Shown: positions 1 to 13,800, counted from the first letter of the stretch. The stretch is 64,000 nucleotides of DNA from Sipunculus nudus (GCA_026874595.1 CM049316.1:3424339-3488338); one strand, 5' to 3'. Notes: generated by a model not told the origin, from the sequence alone. A program made the numbers and translations.

Positions 1-205
1 ATGCTAATCTTTCACATGGGCTGGTTCGTGGGAATCCTGTTTATCTATGTCCTGACAATGTGGTGATATGGAGCATTTCATGTCTGCCACCTCTTTCATA
101 CTCAATAGATCAGTCAATTTACTTGCCACTGTAAGGGACATCAATTGCTGCATAGCTTAAGCATTTCTGGCTTCTGTTTTATAGGAGCTCTTTACAAACA
201 TTTAA

Positions 206-439
206 AATATCTTTTCACAATTTCTTGGCATTAAATTGCCAGTTCAGCATAAAGAAAAACATTGTCTTAAAGACCTTGGTGAATGTTTCAGAGAAGCAGA
301 CATGTCATTGATCCTTGATAGATGGATTGAAGTTCACAAAAATATCATTCATGAGTTGCTGCCAAAAACAAAAGTGACACAGGAATCCATATTTCAAGAT
401 ACTTTGGAGATAATGTATTTAGGCTGTAGTATATCTTAA
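206..439 (+). CDS. possible last exon of an unidentified gene
   Basis: An open frame runs from 206 to a TAA at 437-439. From about 241 it reads like protein (charged, helix-like, with the run LILDRWIEVHKNIIHELLPK), unlike the low-complexity frames around it. Possible splice acceptors are the AGs at about 242 and 247. A poly(A) signal AATAAA lies at 482-487, just 43 bp after the stop, as expected for a terminal exon of a plus-strand gene entering from the left. I recognise no family and no domain, and no upstream exon is visible in the first 200 bp. It could equally be a chance frame or a decayed fragment. Confidence 0.2.
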   Translation, partial: NIFSQFLGIKLPVQHKEKHCLKDLGECFREADMSLILDRWIEVHKNIIHELLPKTKVTQESIFQDTLEIMYLGCSIS

Positions 440-2074
440 ATGTAAAGATCCTAGCATTTTGTACCAATTTTGGTAAGCCAGAATAAAAATTACATCTCCA
501 TAACAGTAACTAGAATCAGTGACTATCATAAACTTAGAGAATAAGAAATATATTTCATCAATATAGTAGCACAAAATTTTGATTAACAACTGCCTTAGTA
601 TTTCACATAAGGCAGACCTGTGTCACTAAAGAAAAATTCCACAGAAAATCAAACATCTCTTTATGACCTTGTGAACTTCCACCCATGAGATTTTCAAAGA
701 AGAAACTGACAGAGACATCTATAGTGTAGGAGGAAAACTGAACATGTCAATCTTACCACTCACAACATCACAGGCTTCTGACTGATAACATGATCTCACT
801 GATACACTAAAGGTGATCAGAAGTCATCACACAGGCCAGAGTTCTTGATTAACAAATAAGCAGCAAAATGAAATGTTCAGACAGCAGTTACTAATTTATC
901 AAATTAAAATGCATATAATTTACCAATTTTTATTGTCAAACTTTTAGTTGTGTCATTAGCAATTTTTTTAAATTTTGAGCAACAGATGACAAAATCAAAT
1001 ACTGTGGTTACTTCATATTTTCAGGTGTTTCAAACTTTGTTACCTACAAAAGAGTTAAAATTGCAAACAAAGAAACCTTCATGAATCAAATATCTCATCA
1101 GCAGAGTAGCACATTGATTTATAAAATAACCAGGATAATATCCTATCACTTTTTATTAAAGAGTTGTACATAAAACACTCTTAATTACTGTCCAAACACA
1201 AGTTAACCATTAGGGGAATGGCCATCCCTACCATGAGACAAGTGAACAAAGAAAGCTATCAGACAATATTCATATTTTATGTACAAATGCTCTTGGTAAC
1301 TGTAACATTTCTGGTGATGCTGCAGAGTAATCATTAATTTTGAAACCAAGAAAAAGGAAATTCCAAATTGAAACCTCCTGAATATGAAGCAAGTCACAGC
1401 AGATTAGACCTAATTGGAACTGCACAACTGAAGTTTCTTTAATAAATGTTTGGAATCTCTCAGAAGTTACAAGGCCTGGTGAATGTGTTGAGAACCAATG
1501 ACAAAGTGATCAGAAAAAAACATTGTTTCAGTCAGAAAAATGTGATGTTGTGATCTAAATACCCCTTGAATTTACCTCTTTTTGCTTCCTGAAAATAAAA
1601 TTACTTCTGATTATATTCTTGCAAAGAATGACACGAAAAATATAATATTTCTAACCATAGAATATACAACAACTGCACACAAAATTGGTTCATCCTTGGT
1701 ACCAGTACCCTCTGCTTACTGTCGTTTATTAAGGTCTGTATTCAAACTTGTTATAAAAATTGTCCCATATTTACTTGATTATAATTTAATATCATTCTGA
1801 TATCAATAAATATGGTCTTCAAAATGTATTTCCATATAACTACTTTCCTTCTGATAACAATATGCCTGTTCAATATATGTTATATAACATTATTAACTTT
1901 ACTGAATGGGCTCTGAGCTGTAAATATATTATTGTGAGATAGTCATTTATTATAATATTAAACTTCAAATAAAATACTGCGGTTACAAATGTAATAAGCA
2001 ATTATATAATAAATGAAGCTCTTGAGTTAATTTTAAATATTCAAATCACTAGAATAAATAAGAAAATTTCTCAC
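440..2074. other. AT-rich stretch without a recognised gene
   Basis: No coding exon can be supported here. The frames at 1203-1397 (minus) and 1582-1800 (plus) have AT-driven composition and no motif. The last exon and 3' UTR of ATP5F1E (minus) should lie here, because the exon at 2075 ends in a splice donor, but it is too short to recognise. Confidence 0.5.
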
Positions 2075-2205
2075 CGATTGGTTTTCCATCCTGCCACTTT
2101 GTAGCCTTGATGAAGCCGATATCACGCTTGGCAGCAACGGCTCTCTGTTCTGGCTTTAGCACCTGTCTAACGATGCGGGCACATATGTTGGAGTAGTTGA
2201 TGTAG
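2075..2205 (-). CDS. ATP5F1E: ATP synthase F1 subunit epsilon, internal exon
   Basis: This exon encodes most of the small epsilon subunit of the mitochondrial F1Fo ATP synthase, which sits at the foot of the central stalk with gamma and delta. The minus strand reads YINYSNICARIVRQVLKPEQ, then a lysine-rich tail through IKATKWQDGKPIG. The family signature Y-I-x-Y-S-x-I-x-A-x-x-V-R is clear, and the whole subunit is normally only about 50-60 residues. The exon starts after a TTTTCAG acceptor (AG at 2206-2207) with the last base of a serine codon, the position I recall for the intron in vertebrate ATP5F1E. It ends at a GTGAG donor (2074 downward). The first exon (start Met plus about 10 residues) should lie at higher coordinates but I could not find it. 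The last few residues lie below 2074. Intact splice sites argue against a processed pseudogene. Confidence 0.85.
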
Positions 2206-4526
2206 CTGAAAAGATCCACCATAAAATATAAACTTTTGAGCAGATGTAGTGACTCAGATGGCAGTTAAATAGGGATGAACTCATTTTCCTGTTCTTAATT
2301 TCTGGTGATTTAATAAGCTTGTTTATTCTGCCATTTAGCAGTTCAAAGTGCATTAAATATATTAGCAGCACATCCTTTAATGTGACATTCCTCATATTAA
2401 GTTCCTGTTTTATCGAATATAGAGGGCTCCGTTATAATGAAGGTGTCATCAACAAGTACAGATGGTTGTAAGAAGGGGGTGTGGGTGGGTGGGTGGAAGG
2501 GGAGAGGTAAAGGATCACATTCAAACTATCAAGCTCCATTCAAGTACCAGTGTGTCACACTGACATTTTTGAGAATAACTTTGAAAACTAGAATTCCTTG
2601 GCATAATATCCCCAGACAATTATACATAACCCCTTCAAAGATACTAGACACTATCTTCAGAAGCATATACTGGCACTTGACAAGCCACTAGGGTTTCTTC
2701 AGGTGTGACCTTCAAATTCAAGGTCTAGGTAACTAATCATGAAAAAAAGTAAGAGATATTGGTGAATATTTTCTTTTGGTGTCAAACTTGAAGGAAACAG
2801 AAACAGTACCGGTACATCAAAAGTTTTGGGGTAAACAAAAATCCTATATATTCTCATATTTGACCTTGAAAACCAAGTTCAAGTCACCAGTTTTCAAACA
2901 TGTAAGAGATCTTGGTGGAAACAATGCGTGTCTCATTTGAAGTAAAAAGATTGGTACTGCAATAGTTAGGAAATTCACAAAAATCCTATATATTGGCAAA
3001 TTTGACCTTACAGGTGAAGGTCAAGGTCACAGGTTTTCAAACTCTTACAACAACTTATCATCTGACATCTTTTATTTTGATTTTCAGAGAGATACATCTA
3101 TCAACTTGAGAAACAATATTTTTCACCAAATACAGAAATATTCAAGGTTAAGCCACTGTCATAGGAAAGGTCATGACCCCAATTTAAATATACCATATCC
3201 CATATCTATGTATGAGGATAATATGAAAGAAATTTGTCATTAGTTTGTTACTTATAAGGCTCACAGTACTGTCAAGTGGCAATGCTTAGGGTATTAAAAG
3301 GCACAATAACAAAAAAAAAGGATAATAGGTTGTGCCATCAGTTTCAGGTTTATGACAATGCATCCAAGATCATAGGTCAACTCGATTTTTGGATAAACCT
3401 ATGGCAGATTTCTTGAGATATTAAGAATTTGTATGGTTACCCCCAAAAAAGACCTATTCAAGAACAGGTCACCCTCACAGTAAACCTGAGTAAAGGTCAT
3501 GACCCAATTTAAATAGGTTTCGTCCTCTCACCCATATCTATGTACATGTCAAGTTTGGTAAAGATCCATGAAATATTTTTTGAGTTATCGCACAGACAAG
3601 ATTTGTCTGCGGCAGCAGTGGTGGGACTGTCACAAAACCATAGCATTCCCCAACTTTGTCTGGGGATACAAAAAATATGGGTAGAGTATACAGATGGCAA
3701 GTGTTCCAGCCAATTCTGTATAAAGCCATACAGCATGGGAGTGCAGTGTTTACTTTGCCAATGTTATGTGACAGTGAAGAAGTGTGAAGGGTGTCTTTCT
3801 TCTATGGTTGTCTCCACAGCTTCTGTGTAGTAAATAAAACATCAAAAAGTCCACTAAAGTCATATAACTACAAGTGGATAACAATATCAAGGCTTGAAGC
3901 ATTTTCCTCAGCATGCAGCACAGGTTTAAAGCCCTACAGCTACAGTAATCATTAAATATAGAATGCCAGAACCTTTGCCATTTTACTCAGATGTGCAGTT
4001 GACACACAAGTACTGGAGTCTAACTTCTTGACTCAAGCTCACTGTAACAATTACCCAGACCTGATTACTCCTTTGAGCACCTCAATGGATGTTAGTTAAT
4101 TTTAGCAAGTAAATACTCCCGCACTGGTTATGGACGCCATTTTTTTTTCTTTCTTTGTGCAAAGTGAACCCACTTATGGTATTTTTGTCAATGATGTCGC
4201 GTAACACGTCAAGAAAAATAAGTCAATAAGTGACACTTATTTTTTACTGCATATTTCCTACTTATATATACAGTATTACTATTATATATTATTTATATTA
4301 GTATAATACTATATACTAGAAGCCTGTTAGGCCTTGGACCCACATTTTGTAGTGAGAAAATGTGGGATCACTTCATGTTCAAGCTGATATAAGTATGTTT
4401 ATGATGAACCCATCATATATTGGTATATTTGTCAAGCCGTCGTGTACATGTCAGGTGAAGCAAAATAAGTACAGAGATGACACTTATTGTTCCTATATAA
4501 CTAACACAACTTATAAAATATTAATA
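2206..4526. other. intergenic region with decayed repeats
   Basis: No gene is supported. Between about 2700 and 3060 there are GGTCAAGGTCA-type half-sites like those at 48.9-50.9 kb. About 3100-3630 is a reverse-complement relative of 28.7-29.3 kb and is listed separately. Around 4165-4300 and 4395-4510 two related segments (AACCCA, TTTTTGTCAA, TGACACTTATT) suggest an old duplication. Confidence 0.5.
3100..3630 (-). repeat. repeat family D, fragment
   Basis: Read on the minus strand, this segment matches the plus strand of 28.7-29.3 kb. Both share a run about loss of TTTGGTAAAGATC, the GGTCATGACC palindrome and the ATATGGGTGAGAGGACG run in the same order. No open frame is conserved between the copies, so it is a non-coding dispersed repeat. 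Confidence 0.6.
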
Positions 4527-4985
4527 CAGTGTTCGAAATACTGGGTGCCTAGGTGCACAGATGCACCTAAAAAAACATTTTGTGCACCTACTGTATCACT
4601 GCAAGGTGCACAGTGTGCACCCGAGGCCAGTAACTAGGGCAGATCTGCAGGATCATTTGGCACATGCACATCTGACAGTCCAGGTGATCAAACAAGGACA
4701 TATAAACTAAAACATGACGTCACACTAGACACTACATGTATACAGATCCAGTGATCAGACCTTTTCTTTAGATAGATATTATTTAAGGTTCCATTCTGAC
4801 CAGGATTAACCCTTAGCTTATTTTTTTAATGCACTGAAATATGTGTGTAAAATATAATATAAATGTAATAAAGTAACTGTAATGTCATTAATGTATTTGT
4901 GCACCTTGAAATTACTTTGTGCACCTAGTTGTATAAGCTGTGGTGCACAGATGCACCTTACCATAAAAAAGTATTTCGTACACTG
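4527..4985. mobile_element. 459-bp MITE with terminal inverted repeats
   Basis: The left end CAGTGTTCGAAATACT (4527-4542) is matched by the right end AGTATTTCGTACACTG (to 4985), an inverted repeat with one mismatch. Both ends are flanked by TA. Inside each end lies GGTGCACAGATGCACC, itself able to fold back. The interior has no coding capacity. The CAGTGTTCGAAA-type terminus resembles non-autonomous hAT elements. However, the 8-bp flanks (TATTAATA and TAATATAT) are similar rather than identical, so a TA-inserting mariner-type origin is also possible. Confidence 0.7.
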
Positions 4986-5135
4986 TAATATATAATTTAT
5001 AGTAAGGTATAGCAGAAGGCTATAAGGCATTGAACCCACATTTTTTTTTAAATGAAAAAGTGGTTTTAGTTCAGGGTGTTAGCTTGAAATGAAATCCTGG
5101 GAGTCTCAAAGTCCATCAATATATGTGGTCATCGC

Positions 5136-5138
<3 letters not shown>

Positions 5139-5175
<37 letters not shown>

Positions 5176-5226
5176 ATACAGTTCGAGAGGATATGTATAA
5201 TATATATATATTATATATATATATAA
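5139..5226. repeat. TA microsatellite
   Basis: Two TA dinucleotide tracts (5139-5172 and about 5199-5226) separated by a short unique spacer. Confidence 0.9.
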
Positions 5227-6761
5227 ACAAATGTATACATGTGTCTTGTTTTATACATTTTAATAATAAATAAAAAATGAGGCCTAGAAAAAATAGCATA
5301 AATAATTTAATTCAAAAGGGTTAAACTTGTTCAATATTATAACTTGTTTCAATTCTACTAGGTTTTCATCTTCTATAATATTCCTATAAGATTCCTGCAC
5401 TGCCAAATTGATGTCCAATATAACAAGATATCAGTGATTCTGATAAACTTCTCCATAAACAAATGTTAATTGAATGAAATATTTTGAAAATTTATCATAC
5501 TGAAACTAAGTCTTATTGTCATGAACACTGAAATGGCTATCAAGACAGTCAATTTGAAGAGAACTGCCAGTTTATCATTAGTAGGTGAAAATACCACGAT
5601 TATCACTCACCAGACGATTAAATCCTCAATTATGGCTCACAAAACGATCTTGAAAAAGGACAAACTCTTTCCAGTTAAGTTTATCAACTGAAACATTTAT
5701 ATGTGTTTAATCCATATGATCACAGAACAAATTACAAAATCTTCATTCTGAGAGAATCAGCTATTTTTATGAGATATGGGGTGTCAAGGCTGTCCACTGG
5801 CCGTCTCTAGTGACTTCCACCCGTCCCGTCCTCTAACACGCCGGGCCAGTTGGTGTTTTAGATCCCTTAAGTTCATCCCCATGTGTTGCACATATACTAT
5901 CTGAAGAGAAAATTTGATTCATACAGGTTTACCTGAATATAACAAGATCAGATGGGGTCCGATTGGGTGAACAGTCTGACCCCCAACTTCCTTTTCATAC
6001 GCTCCATCCATGACCCGCATTAGATAAATTAAAGTAGCATTCTCTAATTGCATAAAAATCAGCTGTACCCACCATGTGCGTGTTTTTTTTCATCTTATTT
6101 AGTTCATATCCTCAAGAAAACCTTGTGTCTGAAATATGAAAGTTATTTTCATAACCTGGTGTGGAAGCAGAATAAGTGGCTTTGGTATATTACATTGTCA
6201 TTTTCAATGGCTATTTCGTCTTTTTCAAATGTGTCTGTATGAGCCATGACACATCTGATCCAGAGAATCTGCTGTAAATAGGAATCACAAGCTATTTTTG
6301 AAAAATTAAAATATTAAATAAAGTTATATATCATTTGAAAGAGAATTTTAAAAGAAAGACGATGGTGCAAGTTTGAACAAAATATCTTGATTAGGGGCAA
6401 AGTTATGACAATCTGAAGATTATCGTTTTTCGAAAATTTTCTGACGCAAAAAAGCTAAATCAAGATTAATTGATAAATGGGAGCTAAAACTGCAATTTAA
6501 TGGGAAAATGACACATAAACTGATCTTGTTGGTGTTTTATGAATATATGAACAATTGATGATGCATAAATGATAGAATGGGGCGGACTACCTTCAATGCG
6601 GGGGGGGGGGGGGGTTAATGCAAATAGGGGGGGGGGGGGGTAGAGCTGATCAAGACGTAAAGTTCATGCACTTCTGAATTTGATTACACCCCACAAAGAA
6701 CATATTCCTGGATGTAAATGTTGAAAATTGACTTGTTTTGTATATTTTATAAATAAAGTTC

Positions 6762-6768
<7 letters not shown>

Positions 6769-6822
<54 letters not shown>
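6769..6822. repeat. TA microsatellite
   Basis: An uninterrupted TA tract of about 54 bp. Confidence 0.95.
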
Positions 6823-6826
<4 letters not shown>

Positions 6827-7206
6827 ACGGATCCTGGTTTGGGCTGGGGTTAAAGGGGTGCAAGATCCCTCCCCCTTTTAAATCTTAAAAAAAAATTGTA
6901 ATGTTAATTGTAATGTTATTCCCATATTTTCTGGGTTAAACCCTGCTTTAAGGAGCTCTGGGCCCCTACTTAGGCTGTTATGCCATTAATCCCTTAGTGC
7001 AATAGTTAAACATTCCCTATCTATATCCTAGACCTGTCCCTGCATATGTATCATTCTTCATACACTTCTCTAATTTTGACTTATTGGATAATATTTGGGA
7101 CCCAAAATATAAAAATAAATGAGTGATAAAATGTGAGCATTCAGCTTGATACTTTGAAACCCATAAAACAATAATGAACACATTTTTGAATATAAAAACA
7201 AACAAG

Positions 7207-7212
7207 TTTATT
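7207..7212 (-). other. poly(A) signal for the 975-aa gene
   Basis: AATAAA on the minus strand, about 565 bp beyond the stop at 7777-7779. A plausible 3'-UTR exon (acceptor TTTCAG ending at 7285) lies just upstream of it. If the donor GTAAGTAT at 7781 is spliced to 7284, the codon becomes TGA, so the protein would end almost identically. Confidence 0.4.
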
Positions 7213-7776
7213 GCTTTACATAAACAGTCTGGAAAAATATGTGGTCTGGAGACTCGGCTTCAGGTTCAGGAAAGTTACAGGAATCTGAAATGATACAAAA
7301 AATTGTTTGATAATAATTATCAAAGTCACAACTCACATGAATTAATTATATACATACACAAGTCCTGTGGTCAGCTATTTGTTAACACAAGGGTTTCAAA
7401 ATCACGATACTCAGGAAAGGGAAATGATGGTGAAATGAAACCTTTCTGAACATGTAGCCAGTGAATAGGAGATGATGATTCATTTATAGCTTTACTGTAC
7501 TCTGTAACCTCATAAGCAACTTATATACAATGTCTAGACTTGTAGCATTGCAAGGCAAAATTTTGCTGTTATTCAATGAAAATAACATATATTTACTGTA
7601 ATCTGTAACTGTAAGGCAAAGATTCAATCTGATGAAAAATAAAACAAAATACTCACAAGAAATAGATATTTAATGTTTTCTACTGCTAACTATAATTGTG
7701 TGTCCCTTTGTGTGTGTGAGAAGGTATATGAGGTACATTGCAAATAATTTTATATTATATTATATTATTTTTATAC

Positions 7777-7893
7777 TTACCATTCTTCAATCACAAGGTC
7801 TCCATGTTCAAAGTCTTCTCGTAGATTATAGCTATATACAGTGTCTTCTTCCCCATCATACACTATATTGAACCACTTAGGAAAACCGGGGAC
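7777..7893 (-). CDS. 975-aa gene, exon 3
   Basis: Begins after a TTTTTTTCAG acceptor and continues the frame of exon 2 exactly (ISQ, then VPGFPKW). It encodes the last 38 residues, rich in Asp and Glu, ending IEEW and a TAA. The stop overlaps a consensus donor (TG then GTAAGTAT). Without this exon the long frame ends in three stray residues (VYP). Confidence 0.8.
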   Translation of the reverse strand, partial: VPGFPKWFNIVYDGEEDTVYSYNLREDFEHGDLVIEEW

Positions 7894-10800
7894 CTGAAAA
7901 AATATTGCACATACTAAAGTAAAAAATAATGCTTGCATTAAATATTTCTATATATTATATATATTATATATTATACAGTCTTCAGCAGATTCAAACAAGA
8001 ACAGGACATAAATAATCAAATATTATACCTATATAGCATTATTTATCAAAAATCATAGAAAATAAATTAATAAAATTTAAAAGGAATCTAGTTTTTCTAG
8101 GTCTCCAGGTGAACACGAAAGTACTTTAAAGCAACATTAATTGTGCAGTCTACAATATTCTTACATGAAGTTATGTTTAAAGACTGATTATATCTCTTTC
8201 GTTATACAAGTTCAGTAAGAAGCATAAAAGACAAGTACTTTTGAACAAGAATTTGCTTTGGTGAAAGAAATGGAAGGTGGGAATTTGGATTTGCACAGAG
8301 AAAAAGACTGAGGAATACAAATTTCTCTTGCCAGAAAGTTAGCTATGAAAATATAATGTAAATAACAGTGTATCAACAACTGTATCAAAAAGTGAAACAA
8401 GGGGTTGTAAAGGGGATATAAACACCAGCTACATAGGAAATTAAAAATCACAGGAAAAGGAGGCAAGCAACCAGGTAAGGTGACTTGGTTCAAATCTGCA
8501 GTAAACCAGGTAAACAAAATATGACATTTAGGGGTATACCTGGGATATAACTCTACCCTGATACCATTCATCAGAATCCTGAATGCTGAACAAGTGGCGC
8601 ACTCTTTTCCCCACCAGCAGGGCCCCGTCTCCCCTTTCATTTTCATTTTGTGTATTAACACATGAGTTTTCAACTAAATGCTCTAGATTTTTCATTAACT
8701 CCTGCCATTTTAGATTCTCTCTTTTACCACTTAGTTCATCTACCTTTGTAAATATATATACACTTTTGTTAGGAGGAACTTGTTTTAAAACATTTTTTCT
8801 GAACCGCAGCTGAGCTTTCAGAGCTTCTGTTTTATCTGAATTTGTCTTTAAAGATTCCAGACGGTTCTGTATATCATCTGGTGTCTGCCACAATCCCCAA
8901 AATATTATGTCCTTAGTTTCCAGCTCTCTGTCTCTTATATGCTTGGCTCTCTTCAATTCTGCACTTTTTTGCTCATCTTGGAGTTTTGCCTGTCTTAATT
9001 TATATATTTCCTCTCTTCGCTCTTTAAAATTTTCCCTGAGTTTGGTAACTCCTTGTCTGGCTGCCTGAAGTAGGCCTATCTGGGTTTCAGGAGTTTTATC
9101 ACACAGCCACTCCATGGTTTTATTTTGAGAAAAACTAAGGTATGCTTCAGCAGCTAAAGTTGACACATTTGGTTTGAAACGTAACAACTGATCAAAATAA
9201 CCAAACATAAACTCAACAAACTTGTTATGTTTTGCAACACTATGTGACTGCTCCATTTGCAAATGACATGGATCTGCATATTTCCCTCCCGGGAGATGAT
9301 CACGAAACTCATTCGAAATCATTTTAACTAACGCTGACAACAGAATGTTCAAAATCAGTATTGTGTTGGAATCAGTGCTAGATGTTGCAACTAAAGATGC
9401 AAAAATAGCATCTTCCTTGACTGGTACATCAACGAATGGTGTCATTTCTCCCTTAATGAATTTGTCTAAATTCTCTAAGGCAGATTGTATAAATGTTATA
9501 AGATCTAAATATTTCTGATTCATTTCTAAGATATGAAGATCCTTTTTCTCCAATAAATTCCATAATGGAGTTGTAATAAATTTTGAGACGAGACCAAGTG
9601 CACGGCAACCTGCCACAAGGAACTCATCTTCTAATAAATGTTTAACAGTTTGAGTAAGCTGGTTTAAAGGATGGAATTTTAAAAATTCTAACATTTTTTC
9701 ATGCAAAAAATATATATAACCAGCATTGGCAAACAAAATATTAAATCTGTTACCCCTAAATGGGGTTAGAGGCATAGAATGCAATTTGCTGTCTCTTAAC
9801 AAATCAGCACAATATACTTTAAAAGGGCCATGACACCCTGATTTCTCATCTGCTCCACGAGCAAAAGTTTTACAAGCCAGACGGACGAGACTAAAGGTGC
9901 GCCCTTCACCTTTTTTCAGATTAATGTCATTCACAGTGCTTCTGTTAGAGTCATAGTGACCTGATTCAATATTATTAAATGTTTCTTTGGCGGTTTCTGC
10001 CATATGAACTAAACTGTGAAGACCACAAAAAAAGTTACACATTTTCTCTACAGAAAGTCTGTCAGTTTCACAAAGCTTATCATAATTATGTGTAAACAAA
10101 GGCAAGGTTTCTTTTCTAAATTTTTCCAACAAATCATTAAATTTAGTTTCAGTGGCAGCTCTGTCACTCATAGTATTTCTTATATTAATTAATATTTGTT
10201 GAGACACTGGATTATCAGACTGATCAATACAGTTGTCAATATCTGACAAAATATTTTTAAAGGTTTCCAATGTGTCTTTTGCAGATTTAGTTGGAAGATC
10301 TCTCAAACCAAGAACATAGTATGTGCCAGAAGAATCAGAGGTGGCATAAGCACCGTATTTATGACCATATTTAGAGGTTTCATCTGTATATATACAAGTA
10401 TTTGATTTACTTGGCAGCACCTCACTTATCTGTTTTTGGGATAGCCATAACCGTTGGATATTCATATTTGAAATTGTAGATGGGGATGGCAACTTATTTG
10501 CTTTCATGCCAGCCAAGTTTAAACAAGATTCTATAACTGGTGAAATATGTTTAGTACTAACATGATTTTGTAGAAGTGTGTACACACATTTCTGAAGCGA
10601 TGAGGAAAATGTTTTTGTTTCCTCATCAAATGTTTCTATAATATTAGTGTTAATTCTTTCTAACTTTTCAGATAGTAAATCATTTGAATATTGTAAATGA
10701 GCTATCTCTTGCTCTGCACTTCTTAGTTTTTGTAACAAAATATCTTCTCTTTCAGTGCAGTCCGTATGACATTCCCCCACAACCGATTCTTCAAGTTTAG

Positions 10801-13800
10801 CACATTTTTTTCTATAATAGTCTTCCCTTGCATGGGACCTCTTTAAATGAATCTGTTTTTCAAAGAGGGACTGATCAATTTTAGTTTTCTTTCTTTCTAA
10901 ATCAACCACATTTTTGGTAAGTTGTTTGGTTTTCTCTTGAAGATGAACCATTGAATCCTTTTTTTCCTGCAGGTCCTCAGCCAAAGATACTGCCACCCTC
11001 CTGAACCTGTCTTCGATGTTCTCCATCATACATGGCTCCACCTTAGTTTTTTTTTCTCCTTTAGAAGGATAATTATATAATGAATTCAGGAATGTCTCTA
11101 ATGCTTCCTCACCTTTCCTCCTTGATTTGTCTTTGCACAATTTTTTATATTTAATCATTAATCTGTTGACATTTCTTTCATATGCAGTTAGACCTGGTTG
11201 GTTTTCTTTCACATTAATTCCGTGTTGTTTCATTAGAAATTTGGCTGCGTCAATTTTGTTTGAGTTTTTAACCTTTTCAATGACATTTTTGTTTAATATA
11301 CAAGGGGAGACAGGACCACAGCTTAGACCGGCTATAAAAAAACAAGGGACCTATGGGTCATGATGCTCAGCTGTTATATATGATAAAAAAATATTATTTA
11401 GAAATGAGGCACATGCTGGTTTTGTGTGGTAATAAATATAAGCTGTATTATGAGTTGTTGTTGTTTAGCTTATGTATGATTTTGATAGTACCTTTGGAGA
11501 CAGGGAAGAGGATTGATTTCATTTATTTTATTAACAAATGGAGTACTACTGTCACACAGATTTTGACTTGGCCATATAACTTATAAGCAGAACATATAAT
11601 ATAAGAGTTTAACTATTTATTAAAAAAATTACAAATATTGTCCCAAATATAATTTTTATTAAAAATAATAAGAGAATCATATGATTTTTTAAAATGAAAT
11701 ATAACTGATATGATTATTAAAATAATATTAAAGAATATATTCATGAATGCATTCATGAATACATTTTGAAAGTATTTGCACGAGTATTCATATACTTTCA
11801 TTTTTACCTGAATTCCCATTCTTTATGCAAGAAATTTTATAATGGAGTACATAATCATATTCGTATTTAAATACAATTACAAAGTATTCGCACCATGTCT
11901 GGTATTTATTCAGTTTTCACCAAACAATGATGTTGAGAATCCAGAATATACAAAATTCACACATTTAAATAATGATCAGAAGTACCTGGTTTTATGGCTT
12001 TTATTTATATTAAAAAATAACTGTAAAAAATTCATTTTGGACTAATTTCACATCAATGTACACACTAGACACAGTAGGAATCTAGATTAATATTATCAAC
12101 TGCATCTTTGTCTATCATTAATTTCCTTCATATAATCCTTAATGATTAGTAATGAATAATATGATTTACTTCTTTATTATTAAAAATGAACTGAAAAATG
12201 CCATAGGTGACTGCATGGTGTTATTTGGAATATGTGACATTCTACCCATCGATACAAGATTCTTATATCATCAGTAACTGCAAGTTAATTTCCTGTCATT
12301 ATAAACTAACAAATTCCTTTTCTATTTTTCTTTAATTTGTTATTAAAAACCAATAAAAATTTATTAATTTATTGTTTATTGTTATGTTGTTGGTTAAAAC
12401 TACTAGATGAGTTGGGTTGAACACCTGGATCAACTGTGGCTGGCCATCAGCTGCCTGGATTCTCCCCTCAAGCGTGCATAATTTGATGAAAGGTCAACAA
12501 GGTCAACATACAGGTGACTCAAGAGGGGCTGGAGAGAGCAAAAGTCTGACAGGGTCTCATAAAAAACATAAATAAAAGCTACAATATTTGGCAAATTTCT
12601 TTCAGCTTTCTAAACTAAAAAGCTGAAATCCTTATGTGTGCATGATATGAAAATTATATCAACAGTGCTCACGGGAAACAAACGTGCCATGGTCACAGTT
12701 GGGCAAAATTTAAGGTACTAATTTTATATTTATACTAATAACTTATAAAATTTGAAAAATTCAGAACTAATTTTGGGTATTCAATTGAATCTTGATTAAA
12801 TAATGTTACATCCCTGACAAAAAAGATCTCTAGCCACAGCAATGCCCTTGTTAAGGGAGTAAATATATTTCTTGATTTTTTACAAAGTGCATTATGTTTG
12901 GGCCCATAACTTAAAAAAAAAATAAAATACTGACATCATTTCTGGCATGTGCATAGTGAATGTATAGAAAAATATGTATATTATATATGATCAAAGTCAG
13001 ATCAGTGGTTTTGATATTAGGCAGTCTTAAAGTGTAACATTGGGTTTTTAATGGAAAAATTAAGTTTTTCATTGATATCTCGAAGGAATTAAGTCCTAGT
13101 GACCAAATTCTTTGCATGGTAGGGGATTTTGGAGAAATCTAACTGTATGCCAAATTTAAGGAACTTAGAGCTGAAGCTCGGGAGCTGAGCTCTAGCAAAC
13201 TGCATAACACTAGCAATATGTGACATGGTGCTTGAAAACTTGAATAAAATCTACAGTTTTTGATCAACTGGTTTCCAATTTTTGGTGTTAACAGTTGAAA
13301 TGCTAACAAAAACATGCTGTGAAAATTAAATCCACAGCAGTTACAGCAAAAAAATGTGCCATGGTCAAAGTTGGGCAAAATTTAAGGTACCAATTTTTTA
13401 TTTTTGCTAATAGTTTTAAAAATTTAAAAGATTTTGATCTAATTTTGGGTATACAATTTAATTTTGATTAATAAAAGTAATATTACTGGAAAAAAAGTGC
13501 TTAGCTTTAACAAGTTTTGTGTTAAGTGATAAAATTTCTTTCCTGATAATTTAAAAAATGCATTATGTTTAGGCCCATAACTTTTTTAAATTAAATAATA
13601 CAGACCTAATTTCTGGCATGTACATAGGAATTATATAGAGGATTATTTATAGGAAATATGAGGAAAAACAGATGAGTGGTTTTGATATTAGGCAGTCCTA
13701 AAGTGTGAAAATAGGTTTTTAATAAAAAATTGAGGTTTTTCCTTAATTTCTCAAAGGAATGAAGTCGCAAAGACCCAGTTTTTGGCTTGGTAGGAGATCT

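Larger units (their letters stand above)
4986..7200. other. intergenic, no gene seen
   Basis: AT-rich sequence without a supportable exon. It holds TA microsatellites (5139-5172, 5201-5226 and 6769-6822), two G-runs (6600-6614 and 6628-6641) and a short GC-richer patch at 5790-5880 for which I found no gene. Confidence 0.5.

Noticed and set aside
8212-8673. 153-codon minus frame beside the 975-aa gene
   Set aside because: Overlaps the end of the true exon in another frame and then runs into the intron.
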